Source: Myxococcaceae bacterium
GTDB taxonomy: Bacteria; Myxococcota; Myxococcia; Myxococcales; Myxococcaceae
Assembly (NCBI GenBank): GCA_016793095.1
Contig: JAEUJQ010000063.1
Coordinates: 1 to 53,486 of the forward strand
Reading direction: 5' to 3'
DNA length: 53,486 nt
Of this stretch, positions 9,639 through 17,358 are shown piece after piece. Both the position numbers and the translations under genes were made by a program. Each line of letters starts with the position of its first letter. The first letter of the stretch is position 1. The notes below the pieces were generated by a model. The model was not told the origin of the DNA. It saw only the letters and a program-made list of their open reading frames with translations, and did not search any database.

Positions 9639-11345
9639 TCAGGCCTCGGCGAGCTCGTCGATGTCGATGTCTTCGTCGCCGTCGACGCCCTCGTGCTTGA
9701 GCTGGGAGAGGGCCTGCTCGAGGACCTCACGCACGCGCTCCTCGTCCTTGAGCACGGCCTTGAGCCGGCTCTGCTGCCGGCTCGCCTTGTCTTCGTGGCG
9801 CTTCGACTCGGTCTCGAGGTCGGCGATGCGCTGGCGGAGGCCTGAGATCTCGTCGGCGAAGGCCTGGGCCTGGGTGGTCACCTGGTTCCGCGCGGCGTCG
9901 AGATCGATCTGCGACTGCTCGAGCTGGCTGCGAACGTCGTCGGCCTCGCGGCTGCGTTCTTCGAGCTGGGCCTTCACGGCCTCGAGCTCACCCCGGGCCT
10001 CGGCGAGCTCGGTCTCGGCCTGCTGCCGGACGCTCTCGAGGTCGCTCTTCTCGGTGCGCAGGCTCTCGAGCTCCTGCTCCATCTCCTGGGCACGAGGCTG
10101 GAGGGTGTCGAAGTCGGTCTGCAGCGACGAGAGCCGGGCTGACGCCGAGCGTGCCTCTTCCTTCGCCGTGTTCAGCTGCTGGTCGATCTTCTTGCGCTCC
10201 GCAGCCAGTTGATCGGCCTTCGTCTGCAGGGTCTTGATCTGCGCGTCCTTGCGCGCCAGCTCTCCGGAGCTCTCGGAGGCCTGCTGATCGAGCGTGTTCT
10301 CCTTCTCGCGCAGCTCGACGATCTCCTTCTCCTTGTCGTTGAGCTCGGTCTTGAGCCGGAGGATCTCCTTGTCCTTCTTGTTGACCGAGTCCTTGAGGGT
10401 GAAGAGCTCCTTGTCGTTCTTGCCCGCGCCACCGCCTGTCTTGAGCGCCTCGAGCTCGGTCTGCCGGCTCTCCAGCGTGGTCTCGAGCTCGGCGACCTTC
10501 GCCTCGTGCTCCTCCGCGCGCCGGGTCGCGTCTTCGAGGGCGCTGGTGAGCTCAGCTACCTTCGCGCGCAGCTCCCGTGCTTCCGTTCCGTCGGCCGCGA
10601 CCGACGGTGACGAGCTGAACGCAGGCTTCTTCTCAGGCTCCTTCTTCTCGGCCTTCGGCTTCGGAGGAGGTGGGGGCGCGATGGGCATCATCCCCACGAT
10701 CGTCTTCTCGACCGGGAACTCCTCTTCGTCCTCGGCGGGCGTGAGCTGAATCTCCTCGGGCTCGGGCGGCGGCGGTGGCTCGCCCGACTCAGGAGGCTTG
10801 TCGTCGAACATCGCGTCCACCATCTCGAAGTCCGGGTCGCTGTTGCCGACCGTCTCCTCGTTGGTGGCGCTCTCGAGGGCGAGATCGCCGGTGCCCAGGT
10901 CGCCCTCGTCGAGGAGCGATCCCGGGTCGAAGCCCTCTTCGGCACCCGCGGGCGCGCTGGTGGACTCGGGCGCAGGCGGGAAGCCCGCGAGCGCTCCCAC
11001 GCGGTCGACCACGGCCGACGCGTCGAACGGCTTGCCGAGGTAGTCCTCCGCGCGGGTCTTGAGCTTCTGGTGCTGGCCGAACCCCTTCGGGTCCCCGACG
11101 ATCAGCACCGGCACGCCCTTGAGATCGTCGTCGCTCTTGAGCTTCTTACAGAGGATGTAGCCGTTCTGGCCGGCGTCCAGATCCACCGCCAGCACCACGC
11201 AGGCCGGCTTCCCCTTCTTCACGAGATCAGGCACGGCCTTGCCGTCCGTCGTCTCGTCGACCTCGAAGCCGCGGCCCACGAGCGCGTCGCGCATGGAGTG
11301 CATCAGCGCGACGTCCTTCTCGACGATCAATACTGTCTTGGACAT
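9639..11345 (-). CDS. frzS: FrzS-like gliding motility protein (pseudo-receiver plus coiled coil)
   Basis: The protein has 568 residues; Myxococcus xanthus FrzS, needed for type IV pilus-based social motility and moving between cell poles, is about 555 as I recall. Residues 1-125 are a response-regulator receiver fold. Asp55 sits in the phosphoacceptor position (VVLAVDLDAG) and Lys105 is present (LGKPFD), but the conserved Thr/Ser is Gly84 (LIVGDP). This matches the atypical, phosphorylation-independent receiver described for FrzS. An acidic, Pro-rich linker spans 130-240. From about 245 to 545 the protein is a heptad coiled coil. It ends with an acidic tail (DEDIDIDELAEA). AglZ has a similar plan but is more than twice as long. 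The gene has its own promoter and lies next to an ECF sigma operon. Confidence 0.85.
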   Translation of the reverse strand: MSKTVLIVEKDVALMHSMRDALVGRGFEVDETTDGKAVPDLVKKGKPACVVLAVDLDAGQNGYILCKKLKSDDDLKGVPVLIVGDPKGFGQHQKLKTRAEDYLGKPFDASAVVDRVGALAGFPPAPESTSAPAGAEEGFDPGSLLDEGDLGTGDLALESATNEETVGNSDPDFEMVDAMFDDKPPESGEPPPPPEPEEIQLTPAEDEEEFPVEKTIVGMMPIAPPPPPKPKAEKKEPEKKPAFSSSPSVAADGTEARELRAKVAELTSALEDATRRAEEHEAKVAELETTLESRQTELEALKTGGGAGKNDKELFTLKDSVNKKDKEILRLKTELNDKEKEIVELREKENTLDQQASESSGELARKDAQIKTLQTKADQLAAERKKIDQQLNTAKEEARSASARLSSLQTDFDTLQPRAQEMEQELESLRTEKSDLESVRQQAETELAEARGELEAVKAQLEERSREADDVRSQLEQSQIDLDAARNQVTTQAQAFADEISGLRQRIADLETESKRHEDKASRQQSRLKAVLKDEERVREVLEQALSQLKHEGVDGDEDIDIDELAEA

Positions 11346-11354
11346 GTGTCGGTA

Positions 11355-11383
11355 AGGCTACCGAGGGGGTCCGAGGGGGTCAA
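11355..11383 (-). promoter_or_regulatory. Promoter of the frzS-like gene
   Basis: On the minus strand: TTGACC (11383-11378), a 17-nt spacer and TAGCCT (11360-11355), then 9 nt to the ATG at 11345. No Shine-Dalgarno is seen. This is the clearest sigma70-type promoter in the window. Confidence 0.7.
11361..11380. repeat. Perfect 10-bp tandem repeat in the frzS promoter spacer
   Basis: CCGAGGGGGT occurs twice in direct succession. The two copies fill the region between the -10 and -35 boxes and end inside the -35 box. The unit length equals about one helical turn, so it could be a binding site for a dimeric regulator. Confidence 0.7.
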
Positions 11384-11404
11384 CGAATGCTGGAGGCAGG
11401 TGCC

Positions 11405-12232
11405 CTACCGCTGGAAGGCGGCCGGCTGAACGTCGAGCGGGCGGCGGGTGGGCACGGGAACGGGAACCGGAACCCGCATCGGTGGCTCGGACGGCAGCAG
11501 CTCGCGAATGTCGTCTTCCTCGAGATCGGTGACGAGCTGGTACACGAGATCGCCTTCGCGCCAGGTCACCACGTTGTAGCCGTTGGAGTTGCGGAGATCG
11601 GGGGCACCACGGGCGCCGACGTCGACGTCGTTGGAGTTGTCGCCGAAGACGAACAGACCCACCTGACGAGGCTGCGCCGAGGCGCGGGCCGGAGCGTCGT
11701 AGCGGATGTAGGCGGCCTGCTTCTCGCGCACGTTGAGCACGCGCGCGCCCTCGGCGATGGCGTTGGGGAAGCGGGGCACGGCGACGCGATGGCCCAGCTT
11801 GCCGTCGAACCAGGCCTCCAGCGCCTCGGGCTGAGGCAGGCGCACCTCGAGGGGGAACTGTCGGGCGTGCCGGCTGGCGGCGTCTTCCACGTACAGGCGG
11901 CGCTGGAACGAGCGCCACTGCTGGTGACCGACGAACGCGCACAGCGCCACGCCAGCTGCCGCGGCGGAGAGGCGGAGGAAGCGCCCCTGACGCTGCCTGG
12001 CCTCGACCGCGCGGACAGACGTGAAGATCTTCGCCTTGAGCGACTCGGGGGCTGGCGGCGTGCCGGCCTTGACGAGCGTGCGGAGGAGGGTGCGGTTGTG
12101 CCGACCGACCTCGGCCTGCTTCGAGCAGCCGGCGCACTCGGTGAGGTGTCGCTCCACCGCAAGGCGCTCAGCTTCGACGAGCTCGCCGTCGAGGTAGGGC
12201 ATCACGAGGGGTTCGAGGTCGCGACAGTTCAT
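11405..12232 (-). CDS. Anti-sigma factor with zinc finger (zf-HC2 type)
   Basis: The protein has 275 residues. The N-terminus carries the zinc-binding anti-sigma signature, Cys3 followed by HLTECAGC (His29, Cys33, Cys36). One membrane segment lies near residues 84-100 (LSAAAAGVALCAFVGH), followed by a periplasmic domain of about 170 residues that could sense the envelope. The C-terminal tail has a Pro/Val-rich stretch (VPVPVPVPTRRP). It lies 20 bp downstream of the ECF sigma gene, the usual order in sigma/anti-sigma operons, so it is expected to hold that sigma factor inactive at the inner membrane. frzS follows on the same strand with its own promoter. Confidence 0.85.
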   Translation of the reverse strand: MNCRDLEPLVMPYLDGELVEAERLAVERHLTECAGCSKQAEVGRHNRTLLRTLVKAGTPPAPESLKAKIFTSVRAVEARQRQGRFLRLSAAAAGVALCAFVGHQQWRSFQRRLYVEDAASRHARQFPLEVRLPQPEALEAWFDGKLGHRVAVPRFPNAIAEGARVLNVREKQAAYIRYDAPARASAQPRQVGLFVFGDNSNDVDVGARGAPDLRNSNGYNVVTWREGDLVYQLVTDLEEDDIRELLPSEPPMRVPVPVPVPTRRPLDVQPAAFQR

Positions 12233-12252
12233 CCGTGGCTCGTCAACAGCGC

Positions 12253-12870
12253 TCAGCCCAGCTTCTTCCGCTCCCGGTACGCGTTCAAGTCGACCAGCGG
12301 GGCCTCTTCGGCGAGCTCCCGCTTCCGCAGCAGACCCTCGAGCTGCCGCCGCCCGCGGAACAGGCGGCTCATCACCGTGCCCACCGGCACGTCGAGGATC
12401 TCAGCGATCTCCTTGTACGAGAACTCCTGCAGATCCGCGAGGATCACCACCATGCGGAAGTCGATGGGCAGGCCGTCGATGGCCTTGAGCACGTCGTCGC
12501 TCATCACCCGTTGCAGGAGGAAGTCCTCGGGGTTCTGCGCCTGATCCGTCGTGTCGGCCGAGAAGAACTGGGCCTCGACGCTCTGCCGCTCCGACTCGTC
12601 ACCCAGGGAGCGCTCCTTCACCTGGCGCCGGTAGCCGTTGATGAACGTGTTCGTGAGGATCTTGAAGAGCCACGCGCGGAAGTTGGTGCCCCGCTCGAAC
12701 TTGTCGAAGAAGCGGTAGGCCCGCATCACCGTGTCCTGCACGAGATCTTCGGCGTCACGCTCGTTGCGGGTGAGCCGCAGGGCGCCGCCGTAGAGCGAAT
12801 CAAGCCAGGGCGCGACGAGCCCTTCGAACTCCGCCCGCGTCTTGTCGCTCCTCGTCGAAAACCCCAACAT
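12253..12870 (-). CDS. ECF RNA polymerase sigma factor (RpoE type)
   Basis: The protein has 205 residues. Region 2 is clear (DAEDLVQDTVMRAYRFFDKF, then NFRAWLFKILTNTFINGYRR). Region 4 has the helix-turn-helix YKEIAEILDVPVGTVMSRLF. The ATG at 12870 was chosen because AGGGAGA lies about 10 nt upstream. The open frame extends 60 codons further, but that part does not look like a sigma factor. It forms an operon with the zinc-finger anti-sigma gene. M. xanthus has an ECF sigma gene, rpoE1, reported to affect motility. The nearness to a frzS-like gene makes equivalence attractive, but I cannot confirm it from sequence alone. Confidence 0.92.
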   Translation of the reverse strand: MLGFSTRSDKTRAEFEGLVAPWLDSLYGGALRLTRNERDAEDLVQDTVMRAYRFFDKFERGTNFRAWLFKILTNTFINGYRRQVKERSLGDESERQSVEAQFFSADTTDQAQNPEDFLLQRVMSDDVLKAIDGLPIDFRMVVILADLQEFSYKEIAEILDVPVGTVMSRLFRGRRQLEGLLRKRELAEEAPLVDLNAYRERKKLG

Positions 12871-13093
12871 GTCCGGTCTCCCTGGCCACGGCCTGCCGAA
12901 ATCGAGAAACGCACGAAGTCCTTCAGGTATTTCGTGCGGGCGGCATTCCCACCGAAAGACAGGAGGTGCAGCCCCGGTGCCGGCTCTCAGTCCGCGTAAC
13001 CGCTTGGAATCACACAGGTTGCGAGCCAGCGGGTGAGCATCGACTGACACAGTGGCGCGGCTCCTCGCGCGCAGAGTGTCAGCGTGGGTCGAG

Positions 13094-15562
13094 CTACAGG
13101 GCGAACTCGACGACGTAGAGGGTGAAGCTGGCGTCTTCTTCGGTCGTGGGTCGGGTGAGCGTCACGGTGGTGGAGTTCGTCAGCTCCGTCGTGGCCGTGG
13201 CCGGCCCGAGCTCGTCGTTGTTGAGCGTGGAGTCGCCGACCTCGCCGAGCGCCAGACCCTGAACGGCCTGGGTGCCGAGGAAGGTGAGGGTCCGGTCGGG
13301 ATCGACGGTGGTGATGGCCGCTGTCCGGCTCACATCTCCCATGACGAAGGACACGGTGAGCTGCTGGACCCGCGCTGTCGCGTTGAAGTCGATGCGCTGG
13401 AACGAGAGGTCGCCGCTCGGGTGAACGTCACAGTCGCCGGCTGGCGCGGTCGCCGCACGCGTGAACGTCAGCCCGGAGGGTGAGGTCACGAGGCCGCGGG
13501 CGAACAGGTTGCAAGTGGGCGCGTTGGTGGGCAGGGACGACAACACTTCGAGCTGGGTGAGGACGACCGTGTTGGTCGAGGCGGGCGTTGGCAGGATGAC
13601 GTTGCGTGAACGCATGTTCGTGAACCCGAACCCCGGCACGGTGCCATGGGTCACGGTCACGCCCGCGAAGGTGGCGACCTGGTACTCCCACGCCTCGCAC
13701 CCGCCGGCCGCCTCGATCGAGACCCAGCCTGCGTCGGCTCCACCGACGAGCCGGGTGACCGCGAGATCATCGTTGTTCAAGTTGGCGCCACCTGCCGACA
13801 CCGAGGCCAGGACGAAGCTGCGCGACGAATCGACCGGGGTGGTGAGCGGAAGCTGAGAGCCAGGACACGGAGCCCCCGTCGCGCGCTGCACGAACAGATC
13901 ACTGGCGAGCTCGAGGATCTGCCAGGTGATCGTGGCCGCCGGTCCCCCTCTGAACCTCGAGCAGACGATGTCGGGGCTGGCGAGGCGACAGCGGGTCTCG
14001 AGTCTCGATGGATCATCGTTCATCGGGTCGTGTGCGCGCGCCTGGAAGACCAGGAGTGAACGCGAGGGCAGTGGAGCAGGGGGCGGGACGAAACAGTTCA
14101 CAGAAACAGCAGTGGACGGGAGCGTGCAGGTCCCTCTCCTGACGGCAGCGAGACCGTTCAAGGTCGCCATCGCCGTTCCGAACGAGGCAACAGCCGTGAG
14201 GCTGAGGGGGCCGGCCGCCCGGACCTGCACGTAGATGATGACCGAGGATGAGCCAGCGGGAATGGTGGCGGTCGGGCCCATGGGGGTCGAGCAGGAGGGA
14301 TTCGTGAAGACCGACAGGCCGGGCGACACTCCGACCAGGACTGGTTCTGGCGTGAGCAGGGCCGCTGGAGCGCCTCCTTGGGCGAGCGCTGAGAGGGTGA
14401 CGGGGACGCACGACTTCGCGGCGTACGGCCCTCCTGGCTGCGTGATGGCGAGCGAAACGGGTGCGGGACGGACGGTCAACATCTGGGTGGCCGCGACGAG
14501 GCCCGCTGAGTTCGCCGAGAGAATGGCATCCCCGACGCTGGATGATCGGAACCAGGTCGAGGCGCTGCTCGTGCCGACCGGTATCGTCGTCGTCGGCGAG
14601 ACCACCATGCACATGGCGTCCGAGTAGAACGTGCTGGAGATCGTACCCGTAGACCAGGTCACCGAACGGGGGACGGTCGTCGGGACGACTGCACCCAGCC
14701 CGTCCACGGTCTGCACTGTCGCGATGCCAGAGCACCGGCCGCTGTAGATCGTCTGCGGCGGCGTGGTGAAGGCAAGCCGGACCGGAGATCCTGCGCCGGC
14801 CCCGCCCGCGAAGCCGCCAGCGAATCCTCCGCCCGAAGAACTGCCGCCTGCCGTCGAGCCACCAGCGGTCGAGCCACCAGCCGTCGAGCCACCTGCCGTC
14901 GAGCCACCAGCGGTCGAGCCACCAGCGGTCGAGCCACCAGCAGTCGAGCCACCAGCAGTCGAGCCACCCGCCGTCGAGCCGCCTGCCGTCGAGCCACCCG
15001 CTGTCGAGCCGCCCGCTGTCGAGCCGCCCGCTGTCGAGCCACCCGCTGTCGAGCCACCCGCTGTCGAGCCACCCGCTGTCGAGCCACCCGCTGTCGAGCC
15101 ACCTGCGGTCGAGCCACCTGCGGTCGATCCACCAGCGCTCGAGCCGCCCGCTGAGCCGCCCGCTGTCGAGCCGCCTGCCGTCGAGCCGCCCGCCGTCGAG
15201 CCGCCCGCTGTCGAGCCGCCCGCTGTCGAGCCGCCCGCTGTCGAGCCGCCCGCCGCGCCGCCAGCCGTCGAGCCACCTGCGGTCGATCCACCTGCGCTCG
15301 AGCCACCCGCCGTCGATCCGCCCGCCGTCGAACCGCCCGCCGTCGAACCGCCCGCCGTCGAGCCGCCCGCCGTCGAACCGCCCGCGGAGCCACCGCCTGC
15401 CCCACTCGAGACACATTCGCCCGAAGCGCAGACGAAGCCGGGGCCGCACTCATCCGTCGTTGCGCACGCGAAGCGAGTCGTCGCGGGGTCGAACGCACCA
15501 CAAGTACATCCAGACACTGTCGCAACTGCGATCGCGAAGGTGAGGCGAAGCGTCCGATGCAC
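13094..15562 (-). CDS. Large repeat-spacer lipoprotein with Ig-like and beta-rich domains
   Basis: The protein has 822 residues and a GTG start. The signal peptide ends in VSGC (lipobox). Then comes a small Cys-rich module, CTCGAFDPATTRFACATTDE followed by CGPGFVCASGECV, and a spacer of about 36 GGSTA-type repeats (about residues 57-240). Next come two bacterial Ig-like or invasin-like beta domains (about 258-345 and 350-445), each with a Cys pair. The C-terminal 340 residues form a beta-rich region with two related halves (both have LNNDDLAVT/LNNDELGPA-type motifs). It is probably displayed on the outer membrane, the repeat serving as a flexible stalk. No enzymatic motif was seen. The neighbouring lipoprotein at 15.6-17.4 kb shares the Cys-rich module. 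Confidence 0.8.
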   Translation of the reverse strand: MHRTLRLTFAIAVATVSGCTCGAFDPATTRFACATTDECGPGFVCASGECVSSGAGGGSAGGSTAGGSTAGGSTAGGSTAGGSTAGGSSAGGSTAGGSTAGGAAGGSTAGGSTAGGSTAGGSTAGGSTAGGSTAGGSAGGSSAGGSTAGGSTAGGSTAGGSTAGGSTAGGSTAGGSTAGGSTAGGSTAGGSTAGGSTAGGSTAGGSTAGGSTAGGSTAGGSTAGGSTAGGSTAGGSTAGGSSSGGGFAGGFAGGAGAGSPVRLAFTTPPQTIYSGRCSGIATVQTVDGLGAVVPTTVPRSVTWSTGTISSTFYSDAMCMVVSPTTTIPVGTSSASTWFRSSSVGDAILSANSAGLVAATQMLTVRPAPVSLAITQPGGPYAAKSCVPVTLSALAQGGAPAALLTPEPVLVGVSPGLSVFTNPSCSTPMGPTATIPAGSSSVIIYVQVRAAGPLSLTAVASFGTAMATLNGLAAVRRGTCTLPSTAVSVNCFVPPPAPLPSRSLLVFQARAHDPMNDDPSRLETRCRLASPDIVCSRFRGGPAATITWQILELASDLFVQRATGAPCPGSQLPLTTPVDSSRSFVLASVSAGGANLNNDDLAVTRLVGGADAGWVSIEAAGGCEAWEYQVATFAGVTVTHGTVPGFGFTNMRSRNVILPTPASTNTVVLTQLEVLSSLPTNAPTCNLFARGLVTSPSGLTFTRAATAPAGDCDVHPSGDLSFQRIDFNATARVQQLTVSFVMGDVSRTAAITTVDPDRTLTFLGTQAVQGLALGEVGDSTLNNDELGPATATTELTNSTTVTLTRPTTEEDASFTLYVVEFAL
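14845..15392. repeat. 15-bp coding minisatellite (GGSTA spacer array)
   Basis: A tandem array of roughly 36 imperfect 15-bp units, consensus GAGCCRCCYGCYGTC on the plus strand, encoding (GGSTA)n on the minus strand. Variation is mostly at third codon positions, with a few units shortened or changed (GGSSA, GGAA, GGSA). Copy number probably varies between strains. Confidence 0.9.
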
Positions 15563-15603
15563 GGGCTCAGCCTACCGTATCGGGAACCCTCACGGGGGAA
15601 GGC

Positions 15604-17358
15604 TCACCACGACTGGATCAGGGCGGACGCTCCGTTGCGAGCGCCCGGGCCGCCAACTCCACCATCACTCGCGCGCAGGACGGTTCCTCCGTCGAGGATG
15701 AGGTTCGAGGCCCCGACGAGCACGACCGCCACGGACGGCCCGCCTGCACCGCTCCCGCCGTGCTGGCCGTCGGCGCCGCTCCCGCCTCGCCCCCCTGGGG
15801 GGGCCTGAAGGTCGATGTAGACCTCATCGCCCGGTCCGTTTCCGTAGTAACACGCGGCGTTCGGGCAGACTCCCCCCACGACCCGGCAGGGCTTGGTCTG
15901 GCACCTCACCACACTGCCTGGAGCGCCATTCGTTCCGAGCGCGCCGGTTCCGCCCGGACCTCCTACGGACCCGTTCCCGCCCTGCCCAGCGGTGAGTGAG
16001 GAATAGTCAGCCCTGATGGTTGAATTGACTGCCAGCACCGCCACCGAAGCGCCACCGCCGCGCCCTGCCGAGCCCCCGAAGCCGCCCCGTCCGCCGCACC
16101 CGCATCGGCCCGGAGGCGCCTGCTGGGGCAGCGGACCGCTCGACACGCAGTTCGCGACGCAACCGCAGCCGAGGTAGCACGACACCGCCGCCGGCCCCGG
16201 GCTCCCTGCAGTCCCATTCTGACCCTCAACGCCGTTGGCTCCCCGGTCCCCGTCCCCGGGAACGAAGCCATCGATGCTGAAGCGGCCGCCGTCTGAGCTG
16301 AGACCGCCGGTGAAGAATGGAGTGCCGGACATCCCCGCCTGACAGTCGGCGACGCCTGTGCAGGCCAGGGAGCCCGAGCCTGGAGCGCCTGGACTCGCGA
16401 ATCCCCCCGAGGTGCCGTCTGTTGAAATGACAGACACGTCCACCAGAGTCACGTCCGCGTTTCTCGCCGCCAGCCCCACGCGGGAGACCCCCGGAGCATC
16501 CGCAGCGCCAGGCGTTGATGATCCGTTCCCGGTTCGGGCAGTGAGCGAACGGATGCGATAGCCGCCGTCCGCAACGGCAATTGCTGCACCGCCATCGAGC
16601 GCCACGATGACGGTCTGCGACCTGGCGTCGTCGGAACAGTTTCGGCTCCACCCACTCGGCTGGTGGTTCCAGCCGCCGAGCAGCGCGAGGTCCCTTCCCG
16701 AGAGACTGAGATTGCCTGGATAGACGCCGGCTGAGATGTAGACCGTTGACAGTGATTGAGAGGCCGCAAGGGCGGCCGCGACGCCGATCGACCGCACAGG
16801 GAAGGAGACCGTCCCGGGGAACCCGTCGTCGCCCGATGAGCTGACGAACACACCGCTCACACGGGGCGACTCGATGGGATCGCAAGGCGCGCTCCCTCCA
16901 CCTGCTCCGCCTCCACCCGCCGCACCGCCGCCCGCCACAGCACCACCGCCCGCCACAGCACCACCGCCCGCCACAGCACCACCGCCAGCCACAGCCCCAC
17001 CGCCAGCCACAGCACCACCGCCAGCCACAGCCCCGCCACCCGCCACGGCCCCGCCACCGCCGGCCACGGCACCACCACCCGCCACAGCCCCGCCGCCGGC
17101 CACGCCACCACCGCCTGCCACGGCACCGCCTGCCACGGCACCGCCTGCCACGGCACCGCCTGCCACAGCGCCTCCGCGAGTCGCCGCTCCACCACCACGG
17201 TTGCCAGCGACGCACTCTCCCCCTGCGCAGACGAAGCCCGTTCCGCACTCCTCGGTCGCCCTGCAGGCGAAACGAGTCGTCGCCGGATCGAAGGCGCCAC
17301 ACGTGCAGCTGGACGCGACGACGGAGATCGCGAGCGAGAGGCGCACGAGCAGGTTCAC
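15604..17358 (-). CDS. Repeat-spacer lipoprotein with beta-helix / Gly-rich domain, coupled to a kinase
   Basis: The protein has 584 residues. The GTG start at 17358 overlaps the kinase stop codon (GTGA), so it is translationally coupled. The signal (VNLLVRLSLAISVVASSC) is a lipoprotein type. The next residues, CTCGAFDPATTRFAC and CGTGFVCAGGECV, match the first lipoprotein of the locus almost exactly. A GGAVA/GGGAVA spacer covers about 55-160. From about 165 there is a DUF1565-like right-handed beta-helix (SVSFPVRSIGVAAAL-like, then YISAGVYPGN and LLGG-W), followed by very Gly-rich segments with Cys pairs (GCGCVANC, GRCGCGGRGGFGG). Probably a surface protein; its ligand is unknown. An upstream extension of the open frame lies in the kinase gene and was rejected. 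Confidence 0.8.
   Translation of the reverse strand: MNLLVRLSLAISVVASSCTCGAFDPATTRFACRATEECGTGFVCAGGECVAGNRGGGAATRGGAVAGGAVAGGAVAGGAVAGGGGVAGGGAVAGGGAVAGGGGAVAGGGAVAGGGAVAGGGAVAGGGAVAGGGAVAGGGAVAGGGAAGGGGAGGGSAPCDPIESPRVSGVFVSSSGDDGFPGTVSFPVRSIGVAAALAASQSLSTVYISAGVYPGNLSLSGRDLALLGGWNHQPSGWSRNCSDDARSQTVIVALDGGAAIAVADGGYRIRSLTARTGNGSSTPGAADAPGVSRVGLAARNADVTLVDVSVISTDGTSGGFASPGAPGSGSLACTGVADCQAGMSGTPFFTGGLSSDGGRFSIDGFVPGDGDRGANGVEGQNGTAGSPGPAAVSCYLGCGCVANCVSSGPLPQQAPPGRCGCGGRGGFGGSAGRGGGASVAVLAVNSTIRADYSSLTAGQGGNGSVGGPGGTGALGTNGAPGSVVRCQTKPCRVVGGVCPNAACYYGNGPGDEVYIDLQAPPGGRGGSGADGQHGGSGAGGPSVAVVLVGASNLILDGGTVLRASDGGVGGPGARNGASALIQSW
16880..17190. repeat. Coding minisatellite (GGAVA / GGGAVA spacer array)
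   Basis: A tandem array of 15- and 18-bp units with the core GCCACAGCACCACCGCCCGC on the plus strand, encoding GGAVA and GGGAVA on the minus strand. The unit differs from the GGSTA arrays at 14.8 and 25.0 kb but has the same design. Confidence 0.85.

Noticed and set aside
12871-13050. N-terminal extension of the ECF sigma open frame up to 13050
   Set aside because: The added 60 residues do not resemble a sigma factor, and the ATG at 12870 has a good ribosome binding site.
12871-13093. ECF-type promoter (GGAAC/GTC-like) for the sigma factor gene
   Set aside because: A GGGAATG on the minus strand near 12950 was noted, but no matching -10 element lies at the right distance.
14845-15392. CRISPR-like look of regularly spaced repeats
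   Set aside because: The units are tandem with no spacers and keep the reading frame, so they are a coding minisatellite.
14763-15701. Plus-strand open frame of PPAVE repeats
   Set aside because: It is the antisense shadow of the GGSTA array in the minus-strand lipoprotein; no signal, promoter or start context of its own.
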